A DNA stretch of 64,000 nt, from assembly GCF_947491795.1 (NCBI RefSeq), contig NZ_CANLKW010000005.1, positions 154,368 through 218,367 of the forward strand, read 5' to 3'. The notes under the pieces were generated by a model. It had not been told where the DNA came from. It worked only from the letters and a program-made list of their open reading frames with translations, and did not search any database. The stretch is from an uncultured Roseobacter sp. Its GTDB lineage: Bacteria; Pseudomonadota; Alphaproteobacteria; Rhodobacterales; Rhodobacteraceae. A program made the position numbers and the translations under genes. Positions 8,084-16,232 of this stretch are shown piece by piece. Numbering within the stretch: position 1 is the first letter of the stretch; every line of letters begins with the position of its first letter.

Positions 8084-8824
8084 TCAGAGCGCGGCAAACG
8101 CCTGTGTTGAAAGTGCAAGCGAGAGCGTGGCGGCAAGATCGAAAGAGGGTGTGTTTTCTGTTGCGATTGTCTGTGCTTGGGACAGCGACGCATTGTCTGA
8201 AAGCGCTCGGAACCACTCAGCACCACCCGGCGGAAGCAGATGGGGCAGGGGGTCAAAGTCAGGCCGCGTGATCAATACATCCTGTGCGCCGGGCGCCGGT
8301 TTGGGCGCATTTTCCACATTGTTGAACCGCCACAGGTCAAAAAGTGGCCAGGAGGAGCGCAGCACGCGCGTGGAAGGCGCAGGGTGCAGGTGCATCGCCA
8401 TGAGCGTATCGGGACCTGTTTGCAAAGCCTCAGGGGCAAGCGGTGTTGCATCGGCGGCGTGGTAGGATTGTCTCAGGGCCAGATCGAGGCGCGCGCAGTC
8501 AGCGAGATAGCCGAGGTGCGCCAGCGGTTCGCAACCGGCTACAAAATCCGGAAAGCTGTCGCCATAGAACATCATCAGCGGAGAAACCGGAGGGTGACTG
8601 CGCACATATAGCCCCGCGACCTGATCAAACGCCGTTTTGCCAATCAGTTTCCGGACAAGTGGAAAGGCCGTCGCCAGCGCCTCTGTCAGCGAGTGAACGA
8701 CATTGTTGCGATAGACAGAAAACCGCGCGCCTGCAGGTCCTGAACTGGCATCCTGCAGCCCGGCGGGCACTGCGCGCTGTGGATCAAGGAGCGCTGTGCG
8801 AAATTCTGTCTGCGAAACGGTCAT
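8084..8824 (-). CDS. bufC: Bufferin maturation partner BufC (DUF2063 / HvfC family)
   Basis: Protein of 246 residues with the N-terminal DUF2063 (HvfC/BufC) domain. Family signature is visible as FRTALLDPQ, FSVYRNNVVHSLTEALATAFP and the later DCARLDLALRQSYHA. In bufferin systems BufC binds the precursor and presents it to the MNIO enzyme BufB. The ATG at 8824 overlaps the bufB stop as ATGA, so the two are tightly coupled and probably made in equal amounts. No signal peptide, so it acts in the cytoplasm. Confidence 0.9.
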   Translation of the reverse strand: MTVSQTEFRTALLDPQRAVPAGLQDASSGPAGARFSVYRNNVVHSLTEALATAFPLVRKLIGKTAFDQVAGLYVRSHPPVSPLMMFYGDSFPDFVAGCEPLAHLGYLADCARLDLALRQSYHAADATPLAPEALQTGPDTLMAMHLHPAPSTRVLRSSWPLFDLWRFNNVENAPKPAPGAQDVLITRPDFDPLPHLLPPGGAEWFRALSDNASLSQAQTIATENTPSFDLAATLSLALSTQAFAAL

Positions 8825-9678
8825 TGGCCTGCCGGTTGCAGGGCCTGTGCCGCCCGGACGGCCTCTGCCCTCAGGGCGGGCCACAGGGGTACATCATTGT
8901 CCCATTCCACAAGAACCGGGCGCGGGCCGGATGTGGCCAGTGTCAGCGACAGCAGCGACCACACCGGATCTGCGACAGGTTTCCCGTGACTGTCTATCAG
9001 CAGCGGCGCGCCGTTGTCGTCTGCGTCTTCGTCGTGCCCGCCAACATGGATTTCGCCAACGGCATCCAGAGGAAAGGCGTCGATGTAATCCTGCGGTGAA
9101 TACCCAAGATTTGTGGCGGAAATGAACACGTTGTTCACATCCAGCAGCAGGCCACAACCGGTGCGGCGCACCAGTTCGGTCAGAAAATCAGTTTCTGACC
9201 ACGTACTTTCGGCAAAGGCGAGGTAGCTGGACGGGTTTTCCAGAAGCATCCTGCGGCCCAGCGTGTCCTGAACCTGCGAGATATGTGCCGCAACGCGCGT
9301 CAGCGTGTCGTTGGTATAGGGCAGTGGCAGCAGATCGTTGAGAAACTCGGCGCCGTGGGTGGACCAGGCGAGATGTTCGGAAAAACTGGCGGGCTGCAGC
9401 CATTCGACAAGCTTTTTCAGACGATCGAGGTGATCCCTGTCCAGTGCGCCTTCACCACCGATGCTGAGACCGACGCCATGCACGGAAACTGCAAACTGCT
9501 CTGACAGCGCACGCAGCTGCGCGAGAGGGCGGCCACCGTCGCCCATGTAGTTTTCCGCATGGACTTCGATCCAGGACACGGGCCCGGGATCCTGCATCAG
9601 TTCTGAGAAATGCTGGGGTTTGTAGCCGACGCCGGGCCCATCGGGCAGGCGGTCAAAACGGGAAGAATTGTCCAGCAT
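8821..9678 (-). CDS. bufB: BufB, multinuclear non-heme iron oxidase (MNIO, DUF692)
   Basis: MNIO enzyme of 285 residues, a TIM-barrel oxidase with a multi-iron centre. Motifs that carry the metal ligands and substrate pocket are visible in order: EVHAENYMGDGG, VSVHGVGLSIGG, FSEHLAWS, LENPSSY, LLDVNNVFISATN, GEIHVGGHDE, and LVEWDND near the end. In Caulobacter bufferins this enzyme converts cysteines of the precursor into thiooxazole heterocycles. GGAG lies 7 bases before the ATG. It is separated from bufA by 88 bases that hold a strong hairpin. Confidence 0.94.
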   Translation of the reverse strand: MLDNSSRFDRLPDGPGVGYKPQHFSELMQDPGPVSWIEVHAENYMGDGGRPLAQLRALSEQFAVSVHGVGLSIGGEGALDRDHLDRLKKLVEWLQPASFSEHLAWSTHGAEFLNDLLPLPYTNDTLTRVAAHISQVQDTLGRRMLLENPSSYLAFAESTWSETDFLTELVRRTGCGLLLDVNNVFISATNLGYSPQDYIDAFPLDAVGEIHVGGHDEDADDNGAPLLIDSHGKPVADPVWSLLSLTLATSGPRPVLVEWDNDVPLWPALRAEAVRAAQALQPAGQ

Positions 9679-9722
9679 CTGTCGCTCCGGTCTGTTCGGT
9701 CGGCCTGGGCTGAAATAAGGTG

Positions 9723-9747
9723 TTCAGGCGGCGCGCGGCCGCCTGAA
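9723..9747 (-). promoter_or_regulatory. Intercistronic hairpin between bufA and bufB
   Basis: A perfect 10-bp stem, TTCAGGCGGC / GCCGCCTGAA, with a 5-base loop, 20 bases after the bufA stop and 45 before bufB. No T tract follows, so it probably works as a 3'-end stabiliser or partial attenuator that keeps the precursor mRNA more abundant than the enzyme mRNA (inference). Confidence 0.65.
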
Positions 9748-9766
9748 GTAATCGTTGGCCTGTGGC

Positions 9767-10072
9767 TTATGCCGGCAGGTCGCGGCTCAGCTCTTCGAGC
9801 GAGCCTTCACGGGGTGTGCCATCTGCCATGGCAGGCAGTTCAATCTCGGCGCATGTGCCGGCATCAACCAGTGTCCAGGCATTGCCCTGATAGTCGACTG
9901 TGGACGTGCCCGCGCATGTTGTGCCCGGTCCGGCTGCACAGTCGTTGGCACCGGCAAGCGAAACGCCATAGCATTTTTCTTTTGCGGCGGCTTCGGCAGT
10001 TGTGGTGGACTGACCGACGAGCGCTGCGGCGACGGCACCTGCGATTGCAACGGATTTCATTGTATTCGACAT
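9767..10072 (-). CDS. bufA: Bufferin precursor BufA (DUF2282)
   Basis: Precursor peptide of 101 residues. A Sec signal peptide (residues 1-28, hydrophobic VAIAGAVAAALVG, AxA site near TAEA) precedes a core with exactly four cysteines, C34, C45, C53 and C74, in the DUF2282 pattern KCYGVSLAGANDC, TTCAG, and DAGTC. In known bufferins the two central cysteines are converted to thiooxazoles and the product binds copper in the periplasm; that chemistry is inferred here. AAGGGA precedes the ATG. First gene of the operon, followed by bufB, bufC and doxX. Confidence 0.92.
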   Translation of the reverse strand: MSNTMKSVAIAGAVAAALVGQSTTTAEAAAKEKCYGVSLAGANDCAAGPGTTCAGTSTVDYQGNAWTLVDAGTCAEIELPAMADGTPREGSLEELSRDLPA

Positions 10073-10116
10073 GTGTACATTCCCTTGTTACCGGCCAACG
10101 TGGCCTGTTGTGAGCA

Positions 10117-10143
10117 TAACCTAGTTTTTGGGCCGCCAGGTTA
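10117..10143 (-). promoter_or_regulatory. Inverted repeat / GTAACC element upstream of bufA
   Basis: Arms TAACCT and AGGTTA separated by 15 bases, 45-70 bases upstream of the bufA start. Read on the minus strand the distal arm is part of GTAACC (10139-10144), the -35 hexamer I recall for Caulobacter SigF promoters of bufferin operons. The bases 16 further on (AGGT) do not match the CGAA -10, so an ECF promoter is possible but not shown. Confidence 0.35.
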
Positions 10144-10277
10144 CCATTCACGAGCCTGTGTGTCACATCACCGTTAGCAAGGGATTAGCAAATATCGGCG
10201 CTGGCAGCGGAACAGGCGTGTTTTGTTACAATCGGGACACGAATGCAGCTGAAAACCGCCTGCTCCTGCCTTAAATG

Positions 10278-12224
10278 TTACAACAGATCGGGGGGCGTCG
10301 CGTCCCGTCCCAGCGCAATTGTTACATCTGTGAGCGGCTCAACTCGTGTCTGTTTCTCGCCGAGGCGGCGCACCGTCACTGTCCGTTCCTCAACCTCGCG
10401 GGCACCCACGGCCAGAATAACGGGCACTTTGCCAACTGAGTGTTCGCGCACTTTGTAGTTGATCTTTTCATTGCGGACATCGGCTTCGGCGCGCACCCCT
10501 GCTGCTTTCAGTTCTGCAACGATCTCGTGCACGTAGTCGTCGGCGTCAGAGATGATCGAGGCCACCACAACCTGCCGCGGCGCCAGCCAGAACGGCAGTT
10601 TGCCCGCGGAGTTCTCGATCAGGATGCCAATAAACCGCTCAAAAGAGCCAAGGCAGGCGCGGTGCAGCATATAGGGGCGATGTTTCGCACCGTCCTCGCC
10701 GACATATGTCGCGTCCAGCCGTTCCGGCAGATTGGGGTCCACCTGGAAGGTGCCACACTGCCATTCGCGGCCAATCGCGTCGGTCAGTTTGAAATCGAGT
10801 TTCGGGCCGTAAAACGCGCCTTCGCCTGCATCCAGGGTATAGGGATGCCCGGTTGCCTTGATCGCGTTTTCCAGGGCGGCCTCGACATGATCCCAGCTTT
10901 CTTCGGATCCGACACGCTTTTCGGGGCGGGTCGCAAACATGATCTCAAAGCTCTCAAAACCGAGATCTTTGTAGACAGACGACAGATAGTTGATGAAGCT
11001 GGCGCATTCCGCCTCAATCTGGTCTTCGCGGCAAAAGATGTGACCATCGTCCTGGGTAAAGCCACGGACCCGCATGATCCCATGCAGCGCGCCCGAAGGC
11101 TCATAGCGGTTGCAGGAGCCGAACTCGGCCATACGCAGGGGCAGATCGCGATAGGATTTCAGGCCCTGGTTGAAGATCTGCACGTGGCAGGGGCAGTTCA
11201 TTGGTTTCAGCGCGTTAATCGCCTTTTCGCGCGCATGCTCTTCGTCCACTTCGACGATGAACATATGCTCCTGGTATTTGTCCCAGTGTCCGGATTCTAC
11301 CCACAGCTTGCGGTCCACGACCTGGGGTGTGTTCACCTCGACATAGCCGGCGGCGCGTTGCTTGCGGCGCATATAGTCCTGCAGGGTGGTATAGATAGAC
11401 CAGCCGTTGGGGTGCCAGAAGACCTGCCCGGGGGCTTCCTCCTGCATGTGGTACAGATCCATCTCGCGGCCCAGTTTGCGGTGATCGCGCTTGGCGGCCT
11501 CTTCCAGCATGTTCAGGTGCGCGCGCAGTTTTTCCTTGCCGGTAAAGGCCACGCCGTAGATGCGTTGCAGCATGGCGCGGTCGCTGTCGCCGCGCCAGTA
11601 GGCACCGGCAATCGACATCAGCTTGAAAGCATCACCCGGCACCTGCCCGGTGTGTTGCAGGTGCGGGCCGCGACACAGATCCTGCCAGTCGCCGTGCCAG
11701 TACATGCGCAGCGGTTCGTCCCCGGGGATCGCGTCGATCAGTTCGACCTTGTAGGGCTCGTTATTGTCTTCATAGAACTGCACGGCCCGCGCCCGGTCCC
11801 AGACCTCGGTGCGCACGGGGTCACGTTTGTTGATGATCTCTTTCATCTTCTTTTCGATCAGGCCGAGATCTTCGGGGGTGAAGGGCTCGGCGCGGTCAAA
11901 GTCGTAGTACCAGCCGTCTTTGATGACCGGGCCAATGGTGACTTTGGTGTCCGGCCAGATTTCCTGAACAGCGCGCGCCATGATGTGCGCCAGGTCGTGG
12001 CGGACAAGCTCGTTTGCCTGTTCTTCATCCTGCATGGTGTGGATTGCGATGCTCGCATCTGCCTCGATGGGCCAGGCCAGATCATAATGCGCCCCGTTCA
12101 CGGTCGCACTGATCGCCTTTTTGCGCAGTGAGGTCGAGATACTGGCAGCGACATCGCCTGCAGAGACGCCCGCGTCATATTCGCGTGCATTGCCGTCGGG
12201 AAAAGTAAGGGAGATCTGGGCCAT
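10278..12224 (-). CDS. thrS: Threonyl-tRNA synthetase
   Basis: Class II aminoacyl-tRNA synthetase of 648 residues. Order of domains: TGS (residues 1-60), second additional/editing domain with HDLAHIMARAVQ near 75, catalytic core with MNCPCHVQIFNQ (zinc cysteine), SCNRYEPSGALHGIMRVRGF (motif 2) and HRACLGSFERFIGILIE (motif 3), then the C-terminal anticodon-binding domain ending in TVRRLGEKQT. The ATG at 12224 has GAGGAG 8 bases upstream; a GTG at 12233 would be too close to that site. Length is normal. The leader shows no T-box. Confidence 0.97.
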   Translation of the reverse strand: MAQISLTFPDGNAREYDAGVSAGDVAASISTSLRKKAISATVNGAHYDLAWPIEADASIAIHTMQDEEQANELVRHDLAHIMARAVQEIWPDTKVTIGPVIKDGWYYDFDRAEPFTPEDLGLIEKKMKEIINKRDPVRTEVWDRARAVQFYEDNNEPYKVELIDAIPGDEPLRMYWHGDWQDLCRGPHLQHTGQVPGDAFKLMSIAGAYWRGDSDRAMLQRIYGVAFTGKEKLRAHLNMLEEAAKRDHRKLGREMDLYHMQEEAPGQVFWHPNGWSIYTTLQDYMRRKQRAAGYVEVNTPQVVDRKLWVESGHWDKYQEHMFIVEVDEEHAREKAINALKPMNCPCHVQIFNQGLKSYRDLPLRMAEFGSCNRYEPSGALHGIMRVRGFTQDDGHIFCREDQIEAECASFINYLSSVYKDLGFESFEIMFATRPEKRVGSEESWDHVEAALENAIKATGHPYTLDAGEGAFYGPKLDFKLTDAIGREWQCGTFQVDPNLPERLDATYVGEDGAKHRPYMLHRACLGSFERFIGILIENSAGKLPFWLAPRQVVVASIISDADDYVHEIVAELKAAGVRAEADVRNEKINYKVREHSVGKVPVILAVGAREVEERTVTVRRLGEKQTRVEPLTDVTIALGRDATPPDLL

Positions 12225-12427
12225 CGGGGGCACTCCTCGTCGGTTTGGCGCCTACGAGACGCCCGGTTGCGGGTTATGGTGCCGCGCTCATCGCCTTGCG
12301 CGCGTCGGCTGTCAAGGATGAATGGCAGCCAGACCGCCATTGTATACCCAAGAATACGTTGACTGCGACATTTCCCGTGTTAAATCCGACATACCGGCGC
12401 ACCGCCACAGCCACCGAGGGGAACCAG

Positions 12428-12673
12428 ATGCCACGCTATAACAAATCGTTCGATCTGAGCATTCATGACGTGGATCTGATTGAAGAGGCCCTGCGTGCCC
12501 GTGGCCGCGAGCTGTGCCGTATGCGCCGCGCGCTGTCCGAAGAAAACCCCGCCGATCTGCAATCAGTCGGGGTGATTGAGGCCGACCAGCGCGAAAATGA
12601 AGAGCTGCTGGGCCGTCTTCACAACCAGAAGATATTTTACCGCCCCGGCGCGTCACCCTACGTAGGCGGGTAA
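12428..12673 (+). CDS. Small conserved hypothetical protein
   Basis: A protein of 81 residues that I do not assign to a named family. It starts MPRYNKSFDLSIHDVDLIEEALR with GAGGGG at a good distance, and is charged and mainly helical (ALRARGRELCRMRRALSEENP, VIEADQRENEELLGRLHNQKI) with a short basic-aromatic end. No signal peptide or membrane helix. Divergent from thrS and convergent to the MAPEG gene. A regulatory or adaptor role would be speculation. Confidence 0.7.
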   Translation: MPRYNKSFDLSIHDVDLIEEALRARGRELCRMRRALSEENPADLQSVGVIEADQRENEELLGRLHNQKIFYRPGASPYVGG

Positions 12674-12694
12674 CCGCACCGGATGCGGGCGGGC

Positions 12695-13111
12695 TCAGCC
12701 CATCCAGGCGGCCCCTGCCATCACCAGACAGCACAGCCATCCCACAGTGAAAAGCAGGGGCCGGACCGGCATCCGCGCTTTGCCTGAGATCATCCCGACG
12801 GCATGTGCGATGCGCAGCCAGAAAAAGACGATGGCGGTCCAGAGCGTGACGGCCGAATAGGCGTCCACACGATCCACGATCAGCACCAGAACGGCAAATG
12901 GCAGGAGTTGCTCCAGCAGGTTCAGATGTGCGCGGTGCGCCCGGTGCACCCATTCCGGAAACCCTTCCAGCGATGGCGGTCGAGCAAAGCTGTCCACGCC
13001 GGTCTGCGGGTGTTTGTTGACCCCGATGATGTAGGGGATCCACAGTGACGCGGCGATAATACACAGCATAACAACGATCCCGAGTTCGGTTGAAAGCGCC
13101 GGATTGTCCAT
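12695..13111 (-). CDS. MAPEG-family membrane protein
   Basis: Four-helix membrane protein of 138 residues in the MAPEG (eicosanoid and glutathione metabolism) superfamily. Helices are LGIVVMLCIIAASLWIPYII, LLEQLLPFAVLVLIVDRV, AVTLWTAIVFFWLRIAHAVGM and PLLFTVGWLCCLVMAGAAW. The signature RAHRAHLNLLEQLLPFA matches the family's ExNxxE/Q-like helix 2 block. Bacterial members are mostly uncharacterised and may bind glutathione conjugates. It begins one base after the ArsR-SRPBCC stop and is likely co-transcribed with it. Confidence 0.85.
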   Translation of the reverse strand: MDNPALSTELGIVVMLCIIAASLWIPYIIGVNKHPQTGVDSFARPPSLEGFPEWVHRAHRAHLNLLEQLLPFAVLVLIVDRVDAYSAVTLWTAIVFFWLRIAHAVGMISGKARMPVRPLLFTVGWLCCLVMAGAAWMG

Positions 13112-13112
13112 C

Positions 13113-13868
13113 TCATGCCTCCTCGCTGTGCGAGAATTTCACGGCACGGCCGGTCTCGAGCCATGTCTTCAGCCCTGCAAGCGTACGGTGCCAGCCATCT
13201 GCGACCCCTTCCTGACCGGCAGGAATGTCGTAGTGCTCGACCGTCAGCAGGCAATTATCGCCCTGTGGGTCGATCATGTAGACAAAACGTGACGCTTCCA
13301 GCGGTACATCCGGTCCGGCCCAGTGCGGCTCGAAGGTGCTCTCGATGCGCGTTTTGGGGGTCAGCTTCGTTTCCGTCAGCACAAGCATGAGGTTCTTATC
13401 CGGCATGCGGAACACCAGTTTGTTGCCATCGCGTTCGCAGCTTCCGGCAACAAAGTTGTAGGCTGCATTGGCGTCCGGATCGGTCAGCGCGTGCCACAGG
13501 GCGTCCTGTGTGCAGTTGATATAGGTTTGCATCATAAAATCGGGTTTGGTCATCTTCCGTGGTCCTTCGAGTTGGGTTTTAAGGTCAATCACCGCTCGTG
13601 CCGCCGGTTGTTCGAGCAGGGGCCCGATCCAGCGGTCTGTCGCTTCCTGCAGGGGCAGGGCGTTGATGTAGTGGTACTTAAACCGGCCTTTCTTATGGGT
13701 AACGACGAGCCGGGCCTCTTCGAGCACGCCCAGATGCTTCATCACGCCAAAACGCGACATGTCGAACTGCTCCGTCAGGTCCTGCAGGCTCTGACCGGGT
13801 CTGGCGCGCAGGCTGTCGAGCAGCTGTCTGCGGGCAGGGTCGGCCAGAGCTTTGAAAATCGAATCCAT
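13113..13868 (-). CDS. ArsR-type HTH fused to an SRPBCC (AHSA1-like) domain
   Basis: A two-domain regulator of 251 residues. The N-terminal part (1-95) is an ArsR winged helix: KALADPARRQLLDSLRARPGQSLQDL, then MSRFGVMKHLGVLEEARLVV and the wing KGRFKYHYIN. The C-terminal part (about 105-245) is a START/SRPBCC hydrophobic-ligand domain with AHSA1-like end (GVADGWHRTLAGLKTWLE). The fusion suggests a ligand-sensing repressor, with the ligand unknown. The ATG lacks a Shine-Dalgarno and lies 5 bases after a -10-like TATAAG, so the mRNA may be leaderless. A large dyad overlaps its promoter. The MAPEG gene follows immediately. Confidence 0.88.
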   Translation of the reverse strand: MDSIFKALADPARRQLLDSLRARPGQSLQDLTEQFDMSRFGVMKHLGVLEEARLVVTHKKGRFKYHYINALPLQEATDRWIGPLLEQPAARAVIDLKTQLEGPRKMTKPDFMMQTYINCTQDALWHALTDPDANAAYNFVAGSCERDGNKLVFRMPDKNLMLVLTETKLTPKTRIESTFEPHWAGPDVPLEASRFVYMIDPQGDNCLLTVEHYDIPAGQEGVADGWHRTLAGLKTWLETGRAVKFSHSEEA

Positions 13869-13880
13869 ACATTCTTATAG

Positions 13881-13912
13881 GTTACTAAACAGTCACGTGA
13901 CAATATAGTAAC
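13881..13912. promoter_or_regulatory. Symmetric 32-bp dyad operator and promoter of the ArsR-SRPBCC gene
   Basis: Outer arms GTTACTA (13881-13887) and TAGTAAC (13906-13912) are perfect, and the inner palindrome TCACGTGA (13893-13900) is exactly centred between them. On the minus strand TTGTCA within the dyad, 18 bases, then TATAAG form a good sigma70-type promoter ending 5 bases before the ATG. The layout suggests autorepression by the ArsR fusion. Confidence 0.6.
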
Positions 13913-13976
13913 GTAAAAAATCCGGTTGCGGCGGCTCTCTGCGCCGTCGCATGATCTGCCGCAAATGGAGGTGTCT

Positions 13977-14735
13977 ATGCCTGACCCACAGATTTTCGCG
14001 AGCCCGGCCGGACGCAGACTGGCTTATCATCACCACGCCGGCGAAGGCCCCTGCATTGTTTTTCTGGGCGGGCTTAAATCCGATATGGAAGGCACCAAAG
14101 CCCTGCATCTCGAAGACTGGGCACGGTCTGCAGGGCGGGCCTTTCTGCGGTTTGACTATTCCGGGCATGGTCGGTCTTCGGGCACTTTTGAGGAGGGGTG
14201 TATCGGAGACTGGGCACAGGACACTTTCGACATCCTGTCGGAAGTTGTCAGGGGCACCGTGCTACCTGTGGGGTCCTCCATGGGGGGGTGGCAGGCGCTT
14301 TTGCTGGCCCGCCGGATGCCCGAAAGGATTGTTGGCATGGTCACGATCGCCGCCGCACCGGACTTTACAGAAGACGGCTACTGGGCGTCGTTCACAGATG
14401 CACAGAAAGAGGATCTGGCCCGCGATGGGCGGATCGAAATCCCGTCGGACTACATGGAGCCCTATGTGATCACCGGACGCATGATTTCGGACGGGCGCGA
14501 TCAGCTCGTTCTGAGATCCGCACTGGAACTTCCGTTTCCGGTGCGGTGTTTGCAGGGCACGGCTGATACCGCCGTAAGTACACAGACCGCTGTTCGGCTG
14601 CTCGAGCATGCAACCTGCCCTGACATGCGGCTGATGCTGGTCAAGGACGCGGATCATCGGTTTTCCGACGGCCCTTGTCTGGGTCTCATTGAAAGTGCAG
14701 TCACCGAGGTTCTGAACGCGGCGGGAAATCACTGA
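13977..14735 (+). CDS. Alpha/beta hydrolase (ABHD10-like thioesterase family)
   Basis: Serine hydrolase of 252 residues. Typical order is present: oxyanion-region FLGGLKSDMEGTKA, FDYSGHGRS, nucleophile elbow GSSMGGW (nucleophile Ser about 101), and a late His in DADHRFSD. The segment GTKALHLEDWARSAGRAFLRFDYSGHG is typical of the ABHD10 group, which acts as acyl-thioesterases or depalmitoylases; the substrate is not determined. A GGAGG lies before the ATG at 13977. It heads an operon with the VOC and M15-like genes and is divergent from the ArsR fusion, sharing its operator region. Confidence 0.85.
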   Translation: MPDPQIFASPAGRRLAYHHHAGEGPCIVFLGGLKSDMEGTKALHLEDWARSAGRAFLRFDYSGHGRSSGTFEEGCIGDWAQDTFDILSEVVRGTVLPVGSSMGGWQALLLARRMPERIVGMVTIAAAPDFTEDGYWASFTDAQKEDLARDGRIEIPSDYMEPYVITGRMISDGRDQLVLRSALELPFPVRCLQGTADTAVSTQTAVRLLEHATCPDMRLMLVKDADHRFSDGPCLGLIESAVTEVLNAAGNH

Positions 14736-15161
14736 ATGGAACAGCGCGTCAGTCTGATCACGCTTGCGGCCCGGGATATACCCGCGCTTGCAGAGTTCTA
14801 CGAACGACTTGGCTGGCGCCGCACGCAAAGCCCGGACGGGGTGATCGCTTTTGATCTGACAGGGCAGACCCTCGGTCTTTATCCCGTGGAAAAACTGGCT
14901 GACGATATTGGCATTGACCCTGCCGGAATTGGGCAGGGAGCAATCACCCTCGCGCATAACGTCCGGCACAAAGAAAATGTCGCGGAGGTGCTCGGCCAGG
15001 CAGAGGCCGCAGGCGGGCGGCTTCTGAAACCAGCGCAGGATGTATTCTGGGGCGGTCATCACGGCTATTTCGCCGACCCTGAAGGGCATATCTGGGAAGT
15101 GGCCTTTAATCCTTTCTCTCCCCTGCGCGAGGACGGTGCCTTTCGCTGGAACGGGTACTGA
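14736..15161 (+). CDS. VOC-family protein (glyoxalase/bleomycin-resistance fold)
   Basis: A 141-residue single VOC protein. It opens VSLITLAARDIPALAEFYERLGW, then IAFDLTGQTLGLYPVEKL, and ends GYFADPEGHIWEVAFNP, the common C-terminal block with a metal-binding Glu. Unlike GloA, it has no extra signature that identifies the substrate, so only the fold is called. The ATG starts immediately after the hydrolase stop and its own stop shares one base with the next start, so the three genes are coupled. Confidence 0.85.
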   Translation: MEQRVSLITLAARDIPALAEFYERLGWRRTQSPDGVIAFDLTGQTLGLYPVEKLADDIGIDPAGIGQGAITLAHNVRHKENVAEVLGQAEAAGGRLLKPAQDVFWGGHHGYFADPEGHIWEVAFNPFSPLREDGAFRWNGY

Positions 15162-15793
15162 TGCGCCGCCCGCGCAGCATGTGGAGCCTTGAGACCCTTG
15201 GGCGCGTCAGGCTGTCAAAACACTTCTACATGCGGGATTTTCTGTATTCCGAGATCGGCAGTTTTCATCAGATCCGAAATATTCCGGACGACCCGGATCT
15301 CGCAATCGCCAACGGTCGCGCCCTGTGCGAGACGCTGCTTGATCCGTTAGAAGAAACATTTGGGCGGATCGCCATCCGTTCCGGGTACAGGTCGGCCGAT
15401 CTCAACCGCTATGGGAACGAGAACCGGCTGAATTGCGCGCGCAACGACAACCCGCTTGAATGCCATATCTGGGATCGCGACAGCGGCCAGCAGGCCATCG
15501 CGGGCACGTCTCTGGTCATCCCCTGGTTTGCAGATCAATACGACCGGGGCAGGGACTGGCGCGACCTGGCCTGGTGGGTGCATGATCATCTGCCCTATTC
15601 CGAGATGTGGTTTTTCCCGAAACTCGCGGCCTTCAATCTCGTCTGGCGACCGCGGCCGCACCGGACCATATCAAGCTACATTGCGCCGCGGGGTATGCTG
15701 CTGCGTGCAGGCGACGCGCCCGTGGAAACACAGGAGCAACGGCAGGCGAGGTATATCGATTTTCCACAATTCCGAGGCATAAAGTTTCCCTGA
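15161..15793 (+). CDS. Peptidase M15-like (DD-peptidase fold) protein
   Basis: A 210-residue protein that I can place only by pattern. The region SKHFYMRDFLYSEIGSFHQI, then LDPLEETFGRIAIRSGYRSADLN and the later CHIWDRDSG and WWVHDHLPYSEMWF, follows the LSxHFxxxDF...FGxxxIxSGYRS arrangement of zinc M15 peptidase-like domains (VanY/Hedgehog fold). No signal peptide is visible. The His/Asp zinc set is plausible (H in CHIWD, WVHDH) but not proven. It is the last gene of the coupled three-gene unit. It could be a non-peptidase member. Confidence 0.6.
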   Translation: MRRPRSMWSLETLGRVRLSKHFYMRDFLYSEIGSFHQIRNIPDDPDLAIANGRALCETLLDPLEETFGRIAIRSGYRSADLNRYGNENRLNCARNDNPLECHIWDRDSGQQAIAGTSLVIPWFADQYDRGRDWRDLAWWVHDHLPYSEMWFFPKLAAFNLVWRPRPHRTISSYIAPRGMLLRAGDAPVETQEQRQARYIDFPQFRGIKFP

Positions 15794-16232
15794 AACGCAT
15801 CGGTTTAGTGCGATTTGGACTGCCAGGCCTCAGGATCAGATGGTTTTGCGGATTCTGGGATATCGCCCCGCAGTGTGGTCGGTCTCAGGGGGAGGATATG
15901 TGATGTGGCCTCGGGCCCGAGCGGCCCCGGCACACTGCTGGCACTGCCCCGGTCAATCCCGTGCGGATGGTCTTTGTCGCATCCAGCGCGAGGCAACGCC
16001 TGTTTTGCGCATTGACGCGCTGACAGCCGGTGGTTTTGAGGCAGTGTCTGAGCTTCTTGATCTGCGGCGTCATCCCGATCTCCGCTGGGATCAAATCCGG
16101 CGCTGAAAGCTTGCCGAAATGCATTGTGCCCCTTGCGGACACACGTTCTGCGGGTAGACTCCTGGAAAAGAGTTTTGTTCAGGCGTCGGCGAATGATGCA
16201 TAAGCAGTGTTATTGGAACGGTGGTATCCCGG
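15794..16232. other. About 440-bp region without a convincing gene
   Basis: Between the M15-like gene and the next hydrolase there are only short open frames on both strands with no recognisable domain or ribosome site. No tRNA or clear terminator is seen. It may hold a promoter for the next gene or degraded sequence. Confidence 0.5.

Noticed and set aside
10440..12131. 563-codon open frame on the plus strand opposite thrS
   Set aside because: Long frame mirrors a conserved thrS; no family similarity and no ribosome site. Antisense frames of this length are common in GC-rich coding DNA.
15840..16106. Possible 88-residue protein between M15-like gene and hydrolase
   Set aside because: No family match and no convincing ribosome site; other frames in the same stretch are equally open.
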